From assembly GCF_003669015.1 (NCBI RefSeq), contig NZ_CP033069.1, forward strand, positions 4,981,879 through 5,045,878: a stretch of 64,000 nt of DNA, in the 5' to 3' direction. The translations under genes were made by a program, and so were the position numbers. The DNA comes from Acidovorax sp. 1608163 (GTDB lineage: Bacteria; Pseudomonadota; Gammaproteobacteria; Burkholderiales; Burkholderiaceae_C). Below are positions 20,916 to 29,668 of this stretch, in pieces. Below the pieces are notes generated by a model. It had not been told where the DNA came from, did no database searches, and saw only the letters and a program-made list of their open reading frames with translations. Within the stretch, counting starts at the first letter, position 1, and every line of letters starts with the position of its first letter.

Positions 20916-22046
20916 TTGCATCTGAGCGCGTACTGCCGGCGTTGGACCGACTGGGTGCTGACCACCGACAAGCGCCAGCGCATTCGCCTGGCCATGGCGG
21001 GGCTGGCGGCGCTGCTCATGGTGTGCTGCCTGTTGGTGATGAACGCCGTGGCCGTAGCGGGCCTGGCCAACGCCGCGCATGTGCGGGTGTGGACGGTGTG
21101 CTCGGTGATCGGCCTCATCCTGGTGTACGTCGCCATTCGCAGCGGCTGGTCGCGCCGCTTCAAAGACCCCTCCCTCACGCTGGCGCAAATCCTGTACTCC
21201 ATCGCCTGCTGCGCCGTGGCCTTTGTCATCGCCGGGCCTGCGCGGGGCGTCACCTTGCCCATCCTGGCCATCATCCTCATGTTTGGCATCTTCGGGCTCA
21301 CCACGCGGCAGATGCTGGGCATCTTGCTGTACGGCCTGGTGGTCTTTGGCGTGGCCTCGGGCGTGGTTGCGTTGCGCGACGAGCCCGGCTACCCGCCCGT
21401 GGTGGCCGGGGCCTACGTGGGCATGGTGGTGGTGGTGTTGCTCAGCAGCACCTTTCTCACCACCCGCGTGCAAAGCACCCGCGAGCACCTGCGCCGCCAA
21501 AAATCCGAACTCGCCCGTGCGCTGGAGCAAATCCGCGAGCTGGCCACCCACGACGACCTGACGGGCCTGCTCAACCGCCGAGCCATGTTCGAGCGCATGC
21601 AGCTAGAGCAGCGGCGCAGCCTGCGCACCGGCCACCCCCTGCTGGTGGCGCAACTGGACATCGACCACTTCAAGGTGGTCAACGACACCCACGGCCATGG
21701 CAAAGGCGACCTGGTGCTGCGGGCCTTTGCCGACACCGTGCGCCACAGCGTGCGCGACACCGACGTGCTGGCCCGTTGGGGCGGAGAAGAATTTGTGCTG
21801 ATGCTGTGCGACACCCCGGCCGAGGAGGCGCTTGCCCTGCTGGAGCGCGTGCGCCTGGCCGTGCAGGCCATGCGGGTGCCACTGCCCCAGGGGGGCGATC
21901 CCATCGCCATCACCGTCTCCATCGGGCTGGCCCGCCACCCACCGGCCGATACCCTGGCGCACACGCTGGAGCGTGCCGACCAGGCCCTGTACGCCGCCAA
22001 AGCCCAGGGCCGCAACCGGGTGGTGCTGGAGCCCGGGCTGGCGTGA
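20916..22046 (+). CDS. Membrane diguanylate cyclase (GGDEF)
   Basis: About 376 residues: six hydrophobic helices (about residues 20-195), a short coiled coil (STREHLRRQKSELARALEQI), then a GGDEF domain that makes cyclic di-GMP. The active site is WGGEEF, and RDTD placed five residues before it is an intact inhibitory I-site, so product feedback is expected. The TTG at 20916 is preferred because GGGGGAG lies 5 bases upstream; an ATG at 20889 lacks a ribosome site. The sensor region is unrecognised and rich in Cys (ACCAVAF, MVCCLLV). Confidence 0.88.
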   Translation: MHLSAYCRRWTDWVLTTDKRQRIRLAMAGLAALLMVCCLLVMNAVAVAGLANAAHVRVWTVCSVIGLILVYVAIRSGWSRRFKDPSLTLAQILYSIACCAVAFVIAGPARGVTLPILAIILMFGIFGLTTRQMLGILLYGLVVFGVASGVVALRDEPGYPPVVAGAYVGMVVVVLLSSTFLTTRVQSTREHLRRQKSELARALEQIRELATHDDLTGLLNRRAMFERMQLEQRRSLRTGHPLLVAQLDIDHFKVVNDTHGHGKGDLVLRAFADTVRHSVRDTDVLARWGGEEFVLMLCDTPAEEALALLERVRLAVQAMRVPLPQGGDPIAITVSIGLARHPPADTLAHTLERADQALYAAKAQGRNRVVLEPGLA

Positions 22047-22111
22047 TGCGGCCTGCCGACGCCGGTGCCACCACCGCGCAGGGCGTGGTCCACGCCGCCG
22101 GGTCCGGCGTT

Positions 22112-22224
22112 GGTGCTGGTGCTGGTGCTGGTGCTGGTGCTGGTGCTGGTGCTGGTGCTGGTGCTGGTGCTGGTGCTGGTGCTGGTGCTGGTGCTGGTGC
22201 TGGTGCTGGTGCTGGTGCTGGTGC
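22112..22224 (+). repeat. GGTGCT hexanucleotide tandem repeat, about 19 copies
   Basis: An uninterrupted tract of perfect GGTGCT units (113 bases, 18.8 units) fills most of the interval between the diguanylate cyclase stop and the hydrolase start. All three forward frames stay open through it, giving Gly-Ala, Val-Leu or Cys-Trp dipeptide repeats. The Val-Leu frame is continuous with the downstream hydrolase. Unit length is a multiple of three, so copy-number change alters length but not frame. Confidence 0.98.
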
Positions 22225-22265
22225 GATCCTCTCCGTCTTCTTCACGTCCCCTTGAGCCGATCTCC

Positions 22266-23039
22266 ATGCCTTCTTTCCCCCGTTCTCTTGCTGTGGCCCT
22301 GGGTGTGGGGGCGCTGGTGTATGTGGCCCTGTGCGCGGCCCTGTGGGGCTTTCAGCGCTCGCTCATCTACTTCCCTCAGCCGCGCAGCGCGGGTCCACAG
22401 GTGCCCAGCTTTGGCCTGGCCGTGCCGGGGGCTCAACTGGTGGTGACCCACCGCCCACGCCCTGGCGCACCCGCGCTGGTGTACTTTGGCGGCAATGCCG
22501 AAGATGTGTCCGCCAGCCTGCCAGAGCTGGAGACCGCCTTTGCGGGGCATGCGCTGTATCTGCTGCACTACCGGGGCTATGGCGGCAGCACCGGCCAGCC
22601 CACACAAGATGCCCTGTTCGCTGACGCGGCTGCGCTGTTCGACCACGTACACGTCCAGCACCCTAACGTCACCGTGGTGGGCCGCAGCCTGGGCACGGGC
22701 GTGGCCGTGCACTTGGCCAGCCAGCGCCCGGTGCAGCGCCTGGTGCTGGTCACCCCTTACGACAGCATTCTTGGCATTGCCAGCGCGCAATTCCCGTTTT
22801 TTCCTGTGCGCTGGCTGCTGCGCGATCCGTTTGATTCGGGCCGCTACGCCCCTGCCGTGACGGCGCCCACCCTGGTGCTGATGGCGCAGCACGACGAAGT
22901 CATCCCTGAAGCCAGCACCCGGCTGCTGCACACGCGCTTTGCGCCCGGCGTGGCCACGCTGCAGGTGGCCGATGGTGTGGGCCACAATTCCATCTCGCAG
23001 CACCCCGCCTACGCGCAGTGGCTGGCAGGCCTGCGTTGA
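22266..23039 (+). CDS. Membrane-anchored alpha/beta hydrolase
   Basis: A 257-residue hydrolase of the BEM46/YfhR-like group. An N-terminal membrane helix (about residues 8-26) is followed by FQRSLIYFPQP, typical of this group. The nucleophile elbow is VGRSLGTG (Ser), the acid is in QHDEVIP, and the histidine is in GVGHNSI. The ATG at 22266 is the conventional start, but the frame is open upstream through the whole hexanucleotide tract to 22065. An N-terminally extended form with a long Val-Leu helix therefore cannot be excluded. The physiological substrate is unknown. Confidence 0.85.
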   Translation: MPSFPRSLAVALGVGALVYVALCAALWGFQRSLIYFPQPRSAGPQVPSFGLAVPGAQLVVTHRPRPGAPALVYFGGNAEDVSASLPELETAFAGHALYLLHYRGYGGSTGQPTQDALFADAAALFDHVHVQHPNVTVVGRSLGTGVAVHLASQRPVQRLVLVTPYDSILGIASAQFPFFPVRWLLRDPFDSGRYAPAVTAPTLVLMAQHDEVIPEASTRLLHTRFAPGVATLQVADGVGHNSISQHPAYAQWLAGLR

Positions 23040-23060
23040 CCGCCTTGAAAACCCGTTCCG

Positions 23061-23828
23061 ATGACCGAATCCACCTCCACTCCGACCCCTATCGTTGCTG
23101 CCACCGAACCCCATTGCGACACCCACGGCCCGTCGGCAGGTGCCTACCTGTGTGACCACCTGCTGCTGCAGCCCGTGCAGACCTGGCACTGCAACCCACC
23201 CACGGCCGAAGAGCCCTGCCCCGATGCCTGGTGCGACGCGTGCGAGCGGCTGTTTCAGCAAGAGGGCGAGTGGAACGAGAAGAACGAGGGGCAGGTCAAC
23301 ATCCGCCTGGTGTGCCAGCACTGCTACCAGGATGCCCGCGCCGCCAGCGTGCAGGCCATGGACGACGAGGTCAAAGCCCTGTGGGTGGACACCGTCACCG
23401 TGTGCCACCAGGCGCTGGCAACGCGCCAGGGGCGGTTGACCGAGGCGTACGGCCTGTCCACCCACGAACGCTTTGACTACGACCAGGCCAGCGCCACGCT
23501 CACCTTCTCAAGCGGCGGCGTGCCCGCCGTGGTGGCCGATGTGGAGTTCATCGGCTCTATCTCCAACACCAGCGGCACCTGGCGCTGGTCGTGGGCCAAC
23601 TTCAGCCTGCACCCCCAGGTGGTGGGCCGCATCAGCGCTGTGCGCCAGTACGGGCTGGACAACGGCTTTGCCCCGCTGGTGGTGCCGCAGTGGAAGGCCG
23701 ACGTGGTCGATGCCTGGGAACTGGCCGGTGTGGCCGCCTACGTGCTCGAAGCCCAGGGCGTGTACCGCGCACCCACCGACAACGGCTACCTGTTCATGGC
23801 CCTCATGGGCATTCGCAAGGTCGTCTGA
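23061..23828 (+). CDS. DUF6882-like protein with N-terminal Cys-rich zinc-like region
   Basis: A 255-residue cytoplasmic protein. Residues 15-95 contain paired cysteines and histidines (CDTHG, YLCDH, DAWCDACERLF, VCQHCYQDA) that could form a zinc site. Residues 105-255 contain FDYDQASATLTFS and WRWSWANFSLHP, with Trp/aromatic features that I recognise from DUF6882-type proteins. The function is unknown. It starts 21 bases after the hydrolase gene, probably in the same transcript. Confidence 0.65.
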   Translation: MTESTSTPTPIVAATEPHCDTHGPSAGAYLCDHLLLQPVQTWHCNPPTAEEPCPDAWCDACERLFQQEGEWNEKNEGQVNIRLVCQHCYQDARAASVQAMDDEVKALWVDTVTVCHQALATRQGRLTEAYGLSTHERFDYDQASATLTFSSGGVPAVVADVEFIGSISNTSGTWRWSWANFSLHPQVVGRISAVRQYGLDNGFAPLVVPQWKADVVDAWELAGVAAYVLEAQGVYRAPTDNGYLFMALMGIRKVV

Positions 23829-23858
23829 AACGGCGGGCCCGCGCCCACATGTTCTGCC

Positions 23859-25332
23859 TCAGCCCGCGTCTTCCGTGCGCGCCGGAAACCGCACGCTGAA
23901 CCGCGCCCCCGGCGGTTGCTGGCCGGGGTGGGCGTCTTCCAGCAGCACTTCGGCGCCGTGCTTGGCTGCAATCTCCATCACGATGGGCAGGCCCAGGCCC
24001 GAGCCATCGGCCTCGCTGCCCAGCGCCCGGTAAAAGGGCTGGAAGACCAGCTCGCGCTCGGCCTCGGGCACGCCGGGGCCCGAGTCTTCCACCTGCAGCA
24101 TCAGCACATGGCCAAAGGTGTCGGCCAGCACGCGGGCCGTGACCACGCCGGGCTTGTCGGGCGTGGAGGGCGTGTAGTTGATCGCGTTGTCCACCAGGTT
24201 GCGCACCAGCTCCTTGAGCAGCGTGGGGTTGCCGTCCAGCCACACGCCGGGCGATCCGGGGTCGGCCCCGTCGTAGCCCAGGTCGATGTGCTTGTCCAGC
24301 GCGCGGGGCACTGAGTCGCGCACCACCTCAATGGCCAGCTCGGCCAAGTCACACGGCTGGCGCGCAATGCCCACGCCGCTGCCCTCGGCCCGCGCCAGTG
24401 CCAGCAGCTGGTTCACGGTGTGTGTGGCGCGGATGCTGGAGCGGCCAATCTGCTGCAGCGAGCGTTTGAGTTCCTCGGTGCTCGTGCCTTCGCGCTGCGC
24501 CAGGTCGGCCTGCATGCGCAGGCCCGCCAGCGGCGTCTTGAGCTGGTGGGCAGCGTCGGCCAGGAAGCGCTTTTGCGTGGCCAGCGATTCGTTCAGCCGC
24601 GTGAGCAAGTCGTTGACGGACGACACCAGCGGCGCCACCTCCAGCGGCACGGCGTGGTCGTCCAGTGGCGAGAGGTCATCGGGGCTGCGCGCGCGGATGC
24701 GCTGCTCCAGCTGGTTCAGCGGCTGAATGCCCCGCGCCAGCGCCAGCCACACCAGCAGCACCGCCAGCGGCAAGATGACGAACTGAGGCAGCATCACGCC
24801 CTTGATGATTTCGGTGGCCAGCACGCTGCGTTTCTCGCGCGTTTCGGCCACCTGCACCAGCGCCAGCGGGCCGCCCTGCAGCGGCAGCCGTACCCAGATG
24901 TAGGCCACGCGGATTTCCACCCCGCGCAGCTCCGCATCGCGCAGGCGCACCTCGCCAGACATGGGGGTTTCATCGGCGGGGGCTCGGGCAGCTCGCGTTC
25001 GCCCGAGAGGAATTCGCCCCCGGCCCCATCACCTGGTAATAGACGATGTCCGAGTCATCGGCCCGCAGGATTTCGCTGGCGGGCTGCGGCAGGTTGAACT
25101 GCACCTCGCCGCCCTTCTCTCCCTTTTCGCCGTCTTTTTGCACGCTCACCAGCTGCGCCAAGGCGTGGGCGTTGTACTCCAGCGCACGGTCAAACGGCTT
25201 GTTGGCCAGGCCCTGTGCCACCAGCCAGGTCAGTGCCAGGCTCACCGGCCACAGCAGCAGCAGCGGCGTCAGCATCCAGTCGAGGATCTCGCCAAACAGC
25301 GAGCGCTGCTCGCGCTGGAAAATCTTCACCAC
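23859..25332 (-). pseudogene. Sensor histidine kinase, TctE/QseC type, split by frameshifts
   Basis: Two reading frames together give one kinase. The first (25332-24970, GTG start) has a transmembrane helix and the start of a sensor domain. The second (to 23859) has a second helix, HAMP, the phospho-acceptor H-box FLADAAHQLKTPLAGLR, an N-box (NLVDNAINYTP) and ATP-lid motifs DSGPGVP and GSGLGLPIV. The junction needs one extra base in the C-run at 25017-25021 and another near 24975, after which the frame reads through smoothly. Both are single-base losses in short runs, so sequencing error is as likely as a real mutation. Its response regulator lies just upstream. Confidence 0.8.
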
Positions 25333-25358
25333 GCCCCCGGTGCGGATTGGCGTTTTGA

Positions 25359-25412
25359 GTGAAATAAGGCTCTAGCGCCCAATGGATAAGCGCTAGCAGC
25401 TATTGATTTCAT
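25359..25412 (+). repeat. Dispersed palindromic repeat, family 1, copy D
   Basis: GTGAAATAAGGCTCTAGCGC ... AAGCGCTAGCAGCTATTGAT. The copy lies between the response regulator gene and the sensor kinase gene, interrupting an otherwise standard two-gene operon. Confidence 0.8.
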
Positions 25413-25438
25413 AGTGAATGCGCCCCGAATCGATACGG

Positions 25439-26113
25439 CTAGCCCGGAATCTTTTCCAGGCAATAGCCCAGGCCGCGCACGGTAGCAATGCGAATCGGCC
25501 CCTTCTCAATCTTCTTGCGCAGGCGGTGGATGTAGACCTCGATGGCGTTGTTGCTCACCTCTTCGCCCCACTCGCACAGGCGCTCCACCAGCTGCTCCTT
25601 GCTCACCAGGCGGCCGGCGCGCTGCAGCAGCACCTCCAGCAGGCCCAGCTCGCGGGCCGACAGCTCCACCATCTTGCCGTCAATCGTCGCCACCCGCCCG
25701 GCCTGGTCGTACACCAGCGGCCCGTGCTTGATGGCGCTGCTGGCCCCGCCCATGCCCCGGCGTGTGAGGGCGCGCACCCGCGCCTCCAGCTCTTGCAGGC
25801 TGAAGGGCTTGGCCATGTAGTCGTCCGCGCCGTAGTCCAGCCCCTTCACCCGCTCTTCCACACTGTCGGCCGCCGTGAGGATCAGCACCGGCAGCGCCGA
25901 GCCCCGGCCGCGCAGCTTCTTGAGCACCTCCAGCCCATGCAACTTGGGCAGGCCCAGGTCCAGGATCAGCAGGTCAAACTCGTTGTTGGTCATCAGCGCC
26001 GCATCCGCCTCGCTGCCACTGGCCACATGGTCCACCACCGCCCCCGAGGCCCGCAGCGTGCGCAGCAGGCCATCGGCCAGCACTTGGTCGTCTTCGGCGA
26101 TAAGGATGCGCAT
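25439..26113 (-). CDS. OmpR-family response regulator (TctD/QseB type)
   Basis: A 224-residue two-component regulator. The receiver domain has the acidic pair EDD near residue 7, the phospho-accepting Asp in LLILDLGLP and Lys in AKPFSLQEL. The C-terminal winged helix has SKEQLVERLCEW, NAIEVYIHRLRKKIE and TVRGLGYCL. It is the cognate partner of the split kinase downstream. In related bacteria such pairs often control tricarboxylate uptake; a Bug-type binding protein is about 2.5 kb away, which is suggestive only. Confidence 0.93.
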   Translation of the reverse strand: MRILIAEDDQVLADGLLRTLRASGAVVDHVASGSEADAALMTNNEFDLLILDLGLPKLHGLEVLKKLRGRGSALPVLILTAADSVEERVKGLDYGADDYMAKPFSLQELEARVRALTRRGMGGASSAIKHGPLVYDQAGRVATIDGKMVELSARELGLLEVLLQRAGRLVSKEQLVERLCEWGEEVSNNAIEVYIHRLRKKIEKGPIRIATVRGLGYCLEKIPG

Positions 26114-26308
26114 GAAAAAGGTCTCCTGGTGCGGCGTGGTTTCTTGCTGATTCTAGGGCGCTGCATGGAGGCAAGCCGTGGCTGGCCGCCCAGAGGCCCC
26201 CACAGCAACACCCGCCTGGTGTCTGCTTGGCTGGCTGGGGTGTCATACCTTTGACGCACTCCCCACCCAAACTTCCGGGCTTCCTCCATCACCGTGTAAA
26301 GACTTGAT

Positions 26309-27478
26309 ATGGGCTCCGTACTCCACTCCTTCTGGGGTCGCTTGGCTGCGGCTTCTGCCTTCACCGCCCTGTCGGTCGCCTTGGTCGCGTGCGGCGGTAG
26401 CGACGATGGCAATCACGCGGGCGAATCCCGCGTCGCCTCGCTCAAATTGATCGGCACAGCCTCCATTCCTACGGGCACGCTGTTTGAGGGGGTGGAATTT
26501 GGTGGTATCTCGGGGCTGGACCAGGCCACGGATGGCAGTTTCTGGGCCATTTCGGACGACCGGGGCGGCGAGCGGGGCACGCCGCGCTTTTACAACCTGA
26601 GCATTGACTATGCCGACACCGGCTCTGTCACCGTCAAGATCAACCGCCAGACGTACATGCAGCGCGAGGATGGATCTTCTTTCCCCGCCACTGCACGCAC
26701 GGTGGACCCAGAGGCGATTCGCCTGGCACCCAATGGCAACCTGTACTGGTCGTCTGAGGGCAATTGGGGCACGACGGCTGCTACTTTGTTCCAGCCTTTT
26801 GTGCGAGAGATGACCACTGCGGGCAAGTTTGTGCGCGAGTTCAAGACACCGGCGATCTACAACTACGTGGACAACACCACCACGGGCGGGCGCAGCAATA
26901 AGCTGTTTGAAGCGTTGACCGTGGCACCCGATGGCACCGTGTTCGTGGCCAATGAGGACGCGCTGATTCAGGACGGCCCCATCACCACCCTGCAGGCGGG
27001 CAGCGTGGTGCGTGTGACGGCCCTTGACCCGGCCACGGGCTCAGCCAAGGCGCAGTATGCGTACCAGTTGCCGAAGATTCCGGTGGATGCTCCGGCGGGC
27101 GCGCCTTTCGGCCCGGACAATGGCCTCTCGGACTTCCTCGCCATTGGCAACAAGAAGTTCATCGCGGTGGAGCGCGCTTTTGCCTCAGGTATTGGCAACA
27201 CCATCCGTCTGGTGCTCACCGAAATCACCGATGGCACGACCAACGTGACCAGCATGGTGAGCCTCACGGGCGCAGCAACTTACACACCCATGAGTCGGAA
27301 GCTGCTGCTGGAGATGCCCATCAACTACCAGGGTGTGAAGCTCGACAACATTGAAGCCATCACCTGGGGGAAAACCTTGCCGAACGGGCACCGGACCATC
27401 GTGCTGGCGGCAGACAACAACTTTACGGTCAATACCCAGGCTAATCAGTTCATCGTCTTTGAGGTCATTCCGGACTGA
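26309..27478 (+). CDS. Phytase-like esterase-domain lipoprotein
   Basis: A 389-residue protein with a lipoprotein signal (SVALVACGGSD; lipidated Cys near residue 30). The rest matches the phytase-like domain (esterase-like activity of phytase family): FGGISGLDQATDGSFWAISDDRG, PEAIRLAPNGNLYWSSEG, NKLFEALTVAPDGTVFVANE and a C-terminal LAADNNF. These are predicted beta-propeller blades. The enzymatic activity is unproven. It is probably anchored in the outer membrane and is transcribed alone. Confidence 0.82.
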   Translation: MGSVLHSFWGRLAAASAFTALSVALVACGGSDDGNHAGESRVASLKLIGTASIPTGTLFEGVEFGGISGLDQATDGSFWAISDDRGGERGTPRFYNLSIDYADTGSVTVKINRQTYMQREDGSSFPATARTVDPEAIRLAPNGNLYWSSEGNWGTTAATLFQPFVREMTTAGKFVREFKTPAIYNYVDNTTTGGRSNKLFEALTVAPDGTVFVANEDALIQDGPITTLQAGSVVRVTALDPATGSAKAQYAYQLPKIPVDAPAGAPFGPDNGLSDFLAIGNKKFIAVERAFASGIGNTIRLVLTEITDGTTNVTSMVSLTGAATYTPMSRKLLLEMPINYQGVKLDNIEAITWGKTLPNGHRTIVLAADNNFTVNTQANQFIVFEVIPD

Positions 27479-27501
27479 GTTGTTGCGCAGGCATTTTCAA
27501 G

Positions 27502-28455
27502 TCATCCGCCGCGCGGATCCGTCCCCAACAACTTCTCCGTCAACGCCTTCAAATCCCCCTGCAGCCGTGCCATGCCCTCTGGGTGCTCAGCCAGCGTGTC
27601 TTCATCCATGTACAGCTTGCGGTTGATCTCCAGCTGGATGCTGTGGCGGTGCTGGGCGGGGTTGCTGTAGCGGCGCACCAGCTCTACGCCTTTGTAGGGG
27701 TAGTTGTATTCCACGCTGTAGCCACAGGCGCGCAGGTGCTCGCACACCAATGCCGACAGGGCGGGGCTGGCGGTGGTGCCGTCGCGGTCGCCCACCACAA
27801 AATCGGCGTGCACGAGGCCCGGAAAGTCGGTGGCGTGGCTGGCCGATATGGCGGGCATGGAGTGGCAGTTGATGTGGATGCTGTAGCCGTGGCGGGCGTG
27901 GGCTGCGTCAATGGCCTGGGCCACGGCGGCGTGGTAGGGGCGCCAGCAGCGGTCAATGCGGGCGCGCACCTCGTCCACGGTGAGCAGGCGTTTGTAGATG
28001 GCCTCGCCTTCGTCTGTGAACTTCCAGATCAGGCCCTTGCCCAGGCGCACTTTGTTCAGCACGGTGGGGTCGGTGGCCACGGCGTCGGGCCAGGGGGCGT
28101 CTAGCAGGGTGGTGTCCAGTTCCAGCGTGTCGCGGTTGGCGTCCAGGTAGATGCGGGGGAAGTGGGCTTCGACCCAGGCCACGCCCAGGGCGGGGGCGAA
28201 GGCGTAGATTTTTTCGACGTGGGTGTCTTCGGCGCGGCGCAGCGTGGGCAGGCTGCAGGCGGAGCGGAAGTCTGCGGGGTAATGGGTGCCGCTGTGGGGC
28301 GAATCAAACACCAGGGCGCTGGTGCCGGGCACGGTGCTGACCATGGCGGGCGTGGCCGCTGGGGTGGTTGCCGCTGCGGGGCGTCCGGGCGAGCCGGTGG
28401 CGCCGGGCTGGGCTTGTTGGAATCGGTGGTGGATCAGTTTCAAGGCTGCATGCAT
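27502..28455 (-). CDS. N-formylglutamate amidohydrolase family protein
   Basis: About 317 residues. The family motif FDSPHSGTHYP (metal-binding His) and NCHSMPAIS are present, as in HutG-type deformylases, which release formate from N-formylglutamate in histidine degradation. ATG 28455 is taken as the start; a further upstream frame to 28506 has no better signal, and the conserved region begins only about 50 residues in. It is followed upstream, in the same direction, by a Bug solute-binding protein, which may supply its substrate. No hut genes are nearby. Confidence 0.8.
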   Translation of the reverse strand: MHAALKLIHHRFQQAQPGATGSPGRPAAATTPAATPAMVSTVPGTSALVFDSPHSGTHYPADFRSACSLPTLRRAEDTHVEKIYAFAPALGVAWVEAHFPRIYLDANRDTLELDTTLLDAPWPDAVATDPTVLNKVRLGKGLIWKFTDEGEAIYKRLLTVDEVRARIDRCWRPYHAAVAQAIDAAHARHGYSIHINCHSMPAISASHATDFPGLVHADFVVGDRDGTTASPALSALVCEHLRACGYSVEYNYPYKGVELVRRYSNPAQHRHSIQLEINRKLYMDEDTLAEHPEGMARLQGDLKALTEKLLGTDPRGG

Positions 28456-28595
28456 AGGCAAGGCTCTGTGAATGGGGGCGGCTGGCCTGGCCGCCCGGAC
28501 CGGCATCTGGGCATGAACGCATGCGCAGTATGCCGACTTATGGCCTGTGTGGGTGAGGTGCGTGGGGGGGCCTGGTGGTGGCGTGCGGGGCGGTG

Positions 28596-29561
28596 TCAGT
28601 CCAGCTTCACCTTGGCAAACTCGGCCACGTGCTTCATTTTTTCAATTTCGCGGCCGATCTGGGCCGTGAAGTCTTTGGATGGGGTGCCTGAAGGATACAG
28701 GCCCTGCCCCGCCAGCCTCTCGGCCACGGCCTGCTCTTTCAGGGCCTGGGCCACGGCGTGCTGGATGCGGTCGACGGCGGCGGCAGGCGTGCCTGCGGGC
28801 GCCACCAGGCCAAACCACGAAGGCTCGTTGGCCTGCTTGTAGCCCAGCTCGGCGTAGGTGGGCACCTCGGGCAATACGTCCAGTCGGCCAGGCCATGACA
28901 CTGCCAGCGCTTTGAGCTTGCCCGATTTGATGTGCGGCAGCGACGAGGCCACCTGGTCAAAGTACACCGCCACCTGGCCTGCCAGCACATCGTTGATGGC
29001 CGGGCCTGCACCACGGTAGGGGATGTGCACCATGGAGGTGCCCGTGCTGCTCTTGAACAGCTCGCCCCACATGTGGCCGATGGTGCCGTTGCCCGGCGTG
29101 GCGTACGACACTTTGCCGGGGTTGGCCTTGAGGTGCTTGACCAGATCGGCAAAGTCTTTGACGGGCAGCACAGCGGGGTTGATGACGATGACGCCGGGGG
29201 CTTTCACGATCTCGGTCACGCCCACAAAGTCTTTGGTGGGGTGATAGGGCAGCTTGCTGTACACGGCAGGGTTCACGCCGTGGGTGGACAGGGTGGCCAC
29301 GCCGATGGTGAGGCCGTCTGCCGGGGCGCGGGCCACTTCGGCCATGCCGATGGAGCCACCCGCGCCGCCCCGGTTTTCCAGCACCACGGGTTGCTTGAGG
29401 ATGCGCGCCAGCGGCTCTTGCAGGCTGCGGGCGGTGATGTCGGTGGCGCCCCCTGGCGGGAAGGGAATGATGACGCGCAGCGGTTTGGCTTCTTGGCCCC
29501 AGGATATTCCAGGAGCGACAGATGTAGCGGCCAGCGCGGCAAGCAGTTGACGGCGTTGCAT
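28596..29561 (-). CDS. Bug-family tripartite tricarboxylate transporter binding protein
   Basis: A 321-residue periplasmic binding protein of the TctC/Bug family. The signal peptide begins MQRRQLLAALAATSVAP and ends near SWGQE. Conserved elements are VIIPFPPGGATDITAR, VVLENRGGAGGSIG and HIPYRGAGPAIND. The ATG at 29561 follows AAAGGA. Bug proteins are hugely expanded in Burkholderiales, and most have no dedicated TctAB partners nearby, as here. The ligand is unknown. The adjacent divergent LysR gene is its likely regulator. Confidence 0.92.
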   Translation of the reverse strand: MQRRQLLAALAATSVAPGISWGQEAKPLRVIIPFPPGGATDITARSLQEPLARILKQPVVLENRGGAGGSIGMAEVARAPADGLTIGVATLSTHGVNPAVYSKLPYHPTKDFVGVTEIVKAPGVIVINPAVLPVKDFADLVKHLKANPGKVSYATPGNGTIGHMWGELFKSSTGTSMVHIPYRGAGPAINDVLAGQVAVYFDQVASSLPHIKSGKLKALAVSWPGRLDVLPEVPTYAELGYKQANEPSWFGLVAPAGTPAAAVDRIQHAVAQALKEQAVAERLAGQGLYPSGTPSKDFTAQIGREIEKMKHVAEFAKVKLD

Positions 29562-29636
29562 AGCGGTTTTCCTTTTGCGTGAGAGGAGGTTAAAGGATGG
29601 AGTGCCAGTTACCAAGCAACGGATGTGCCTGATAAC

Positions 29637-29651
29637 ATTCCAATATGGAAT
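29637..29651. promoter_or_regulatory. LysR-type operator between the Bug gene and lysR
   Basis: ATTCCAATATGGAAT is a perfect ATTCC-N5-GGAAT palindrome of T-N11-A form, the standard LysR-family binding site. It lies 17 bases before the LysR start codon and about 75 bases before the divergent Bug gene, so it could serve autoregulation and control of that gene. Confidence 0.65.
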
Positions 29652-29668
29652 GATTTAAGAACCTGCCG

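Noticed and set aside
22112..22224. GGTGCT tract as a CRISPR array or coding repeat protein
   Set aside because: Units are contiguous with no spacers, and no cas genes exist. Only the in-frame extension of the hydrolase remains possible.
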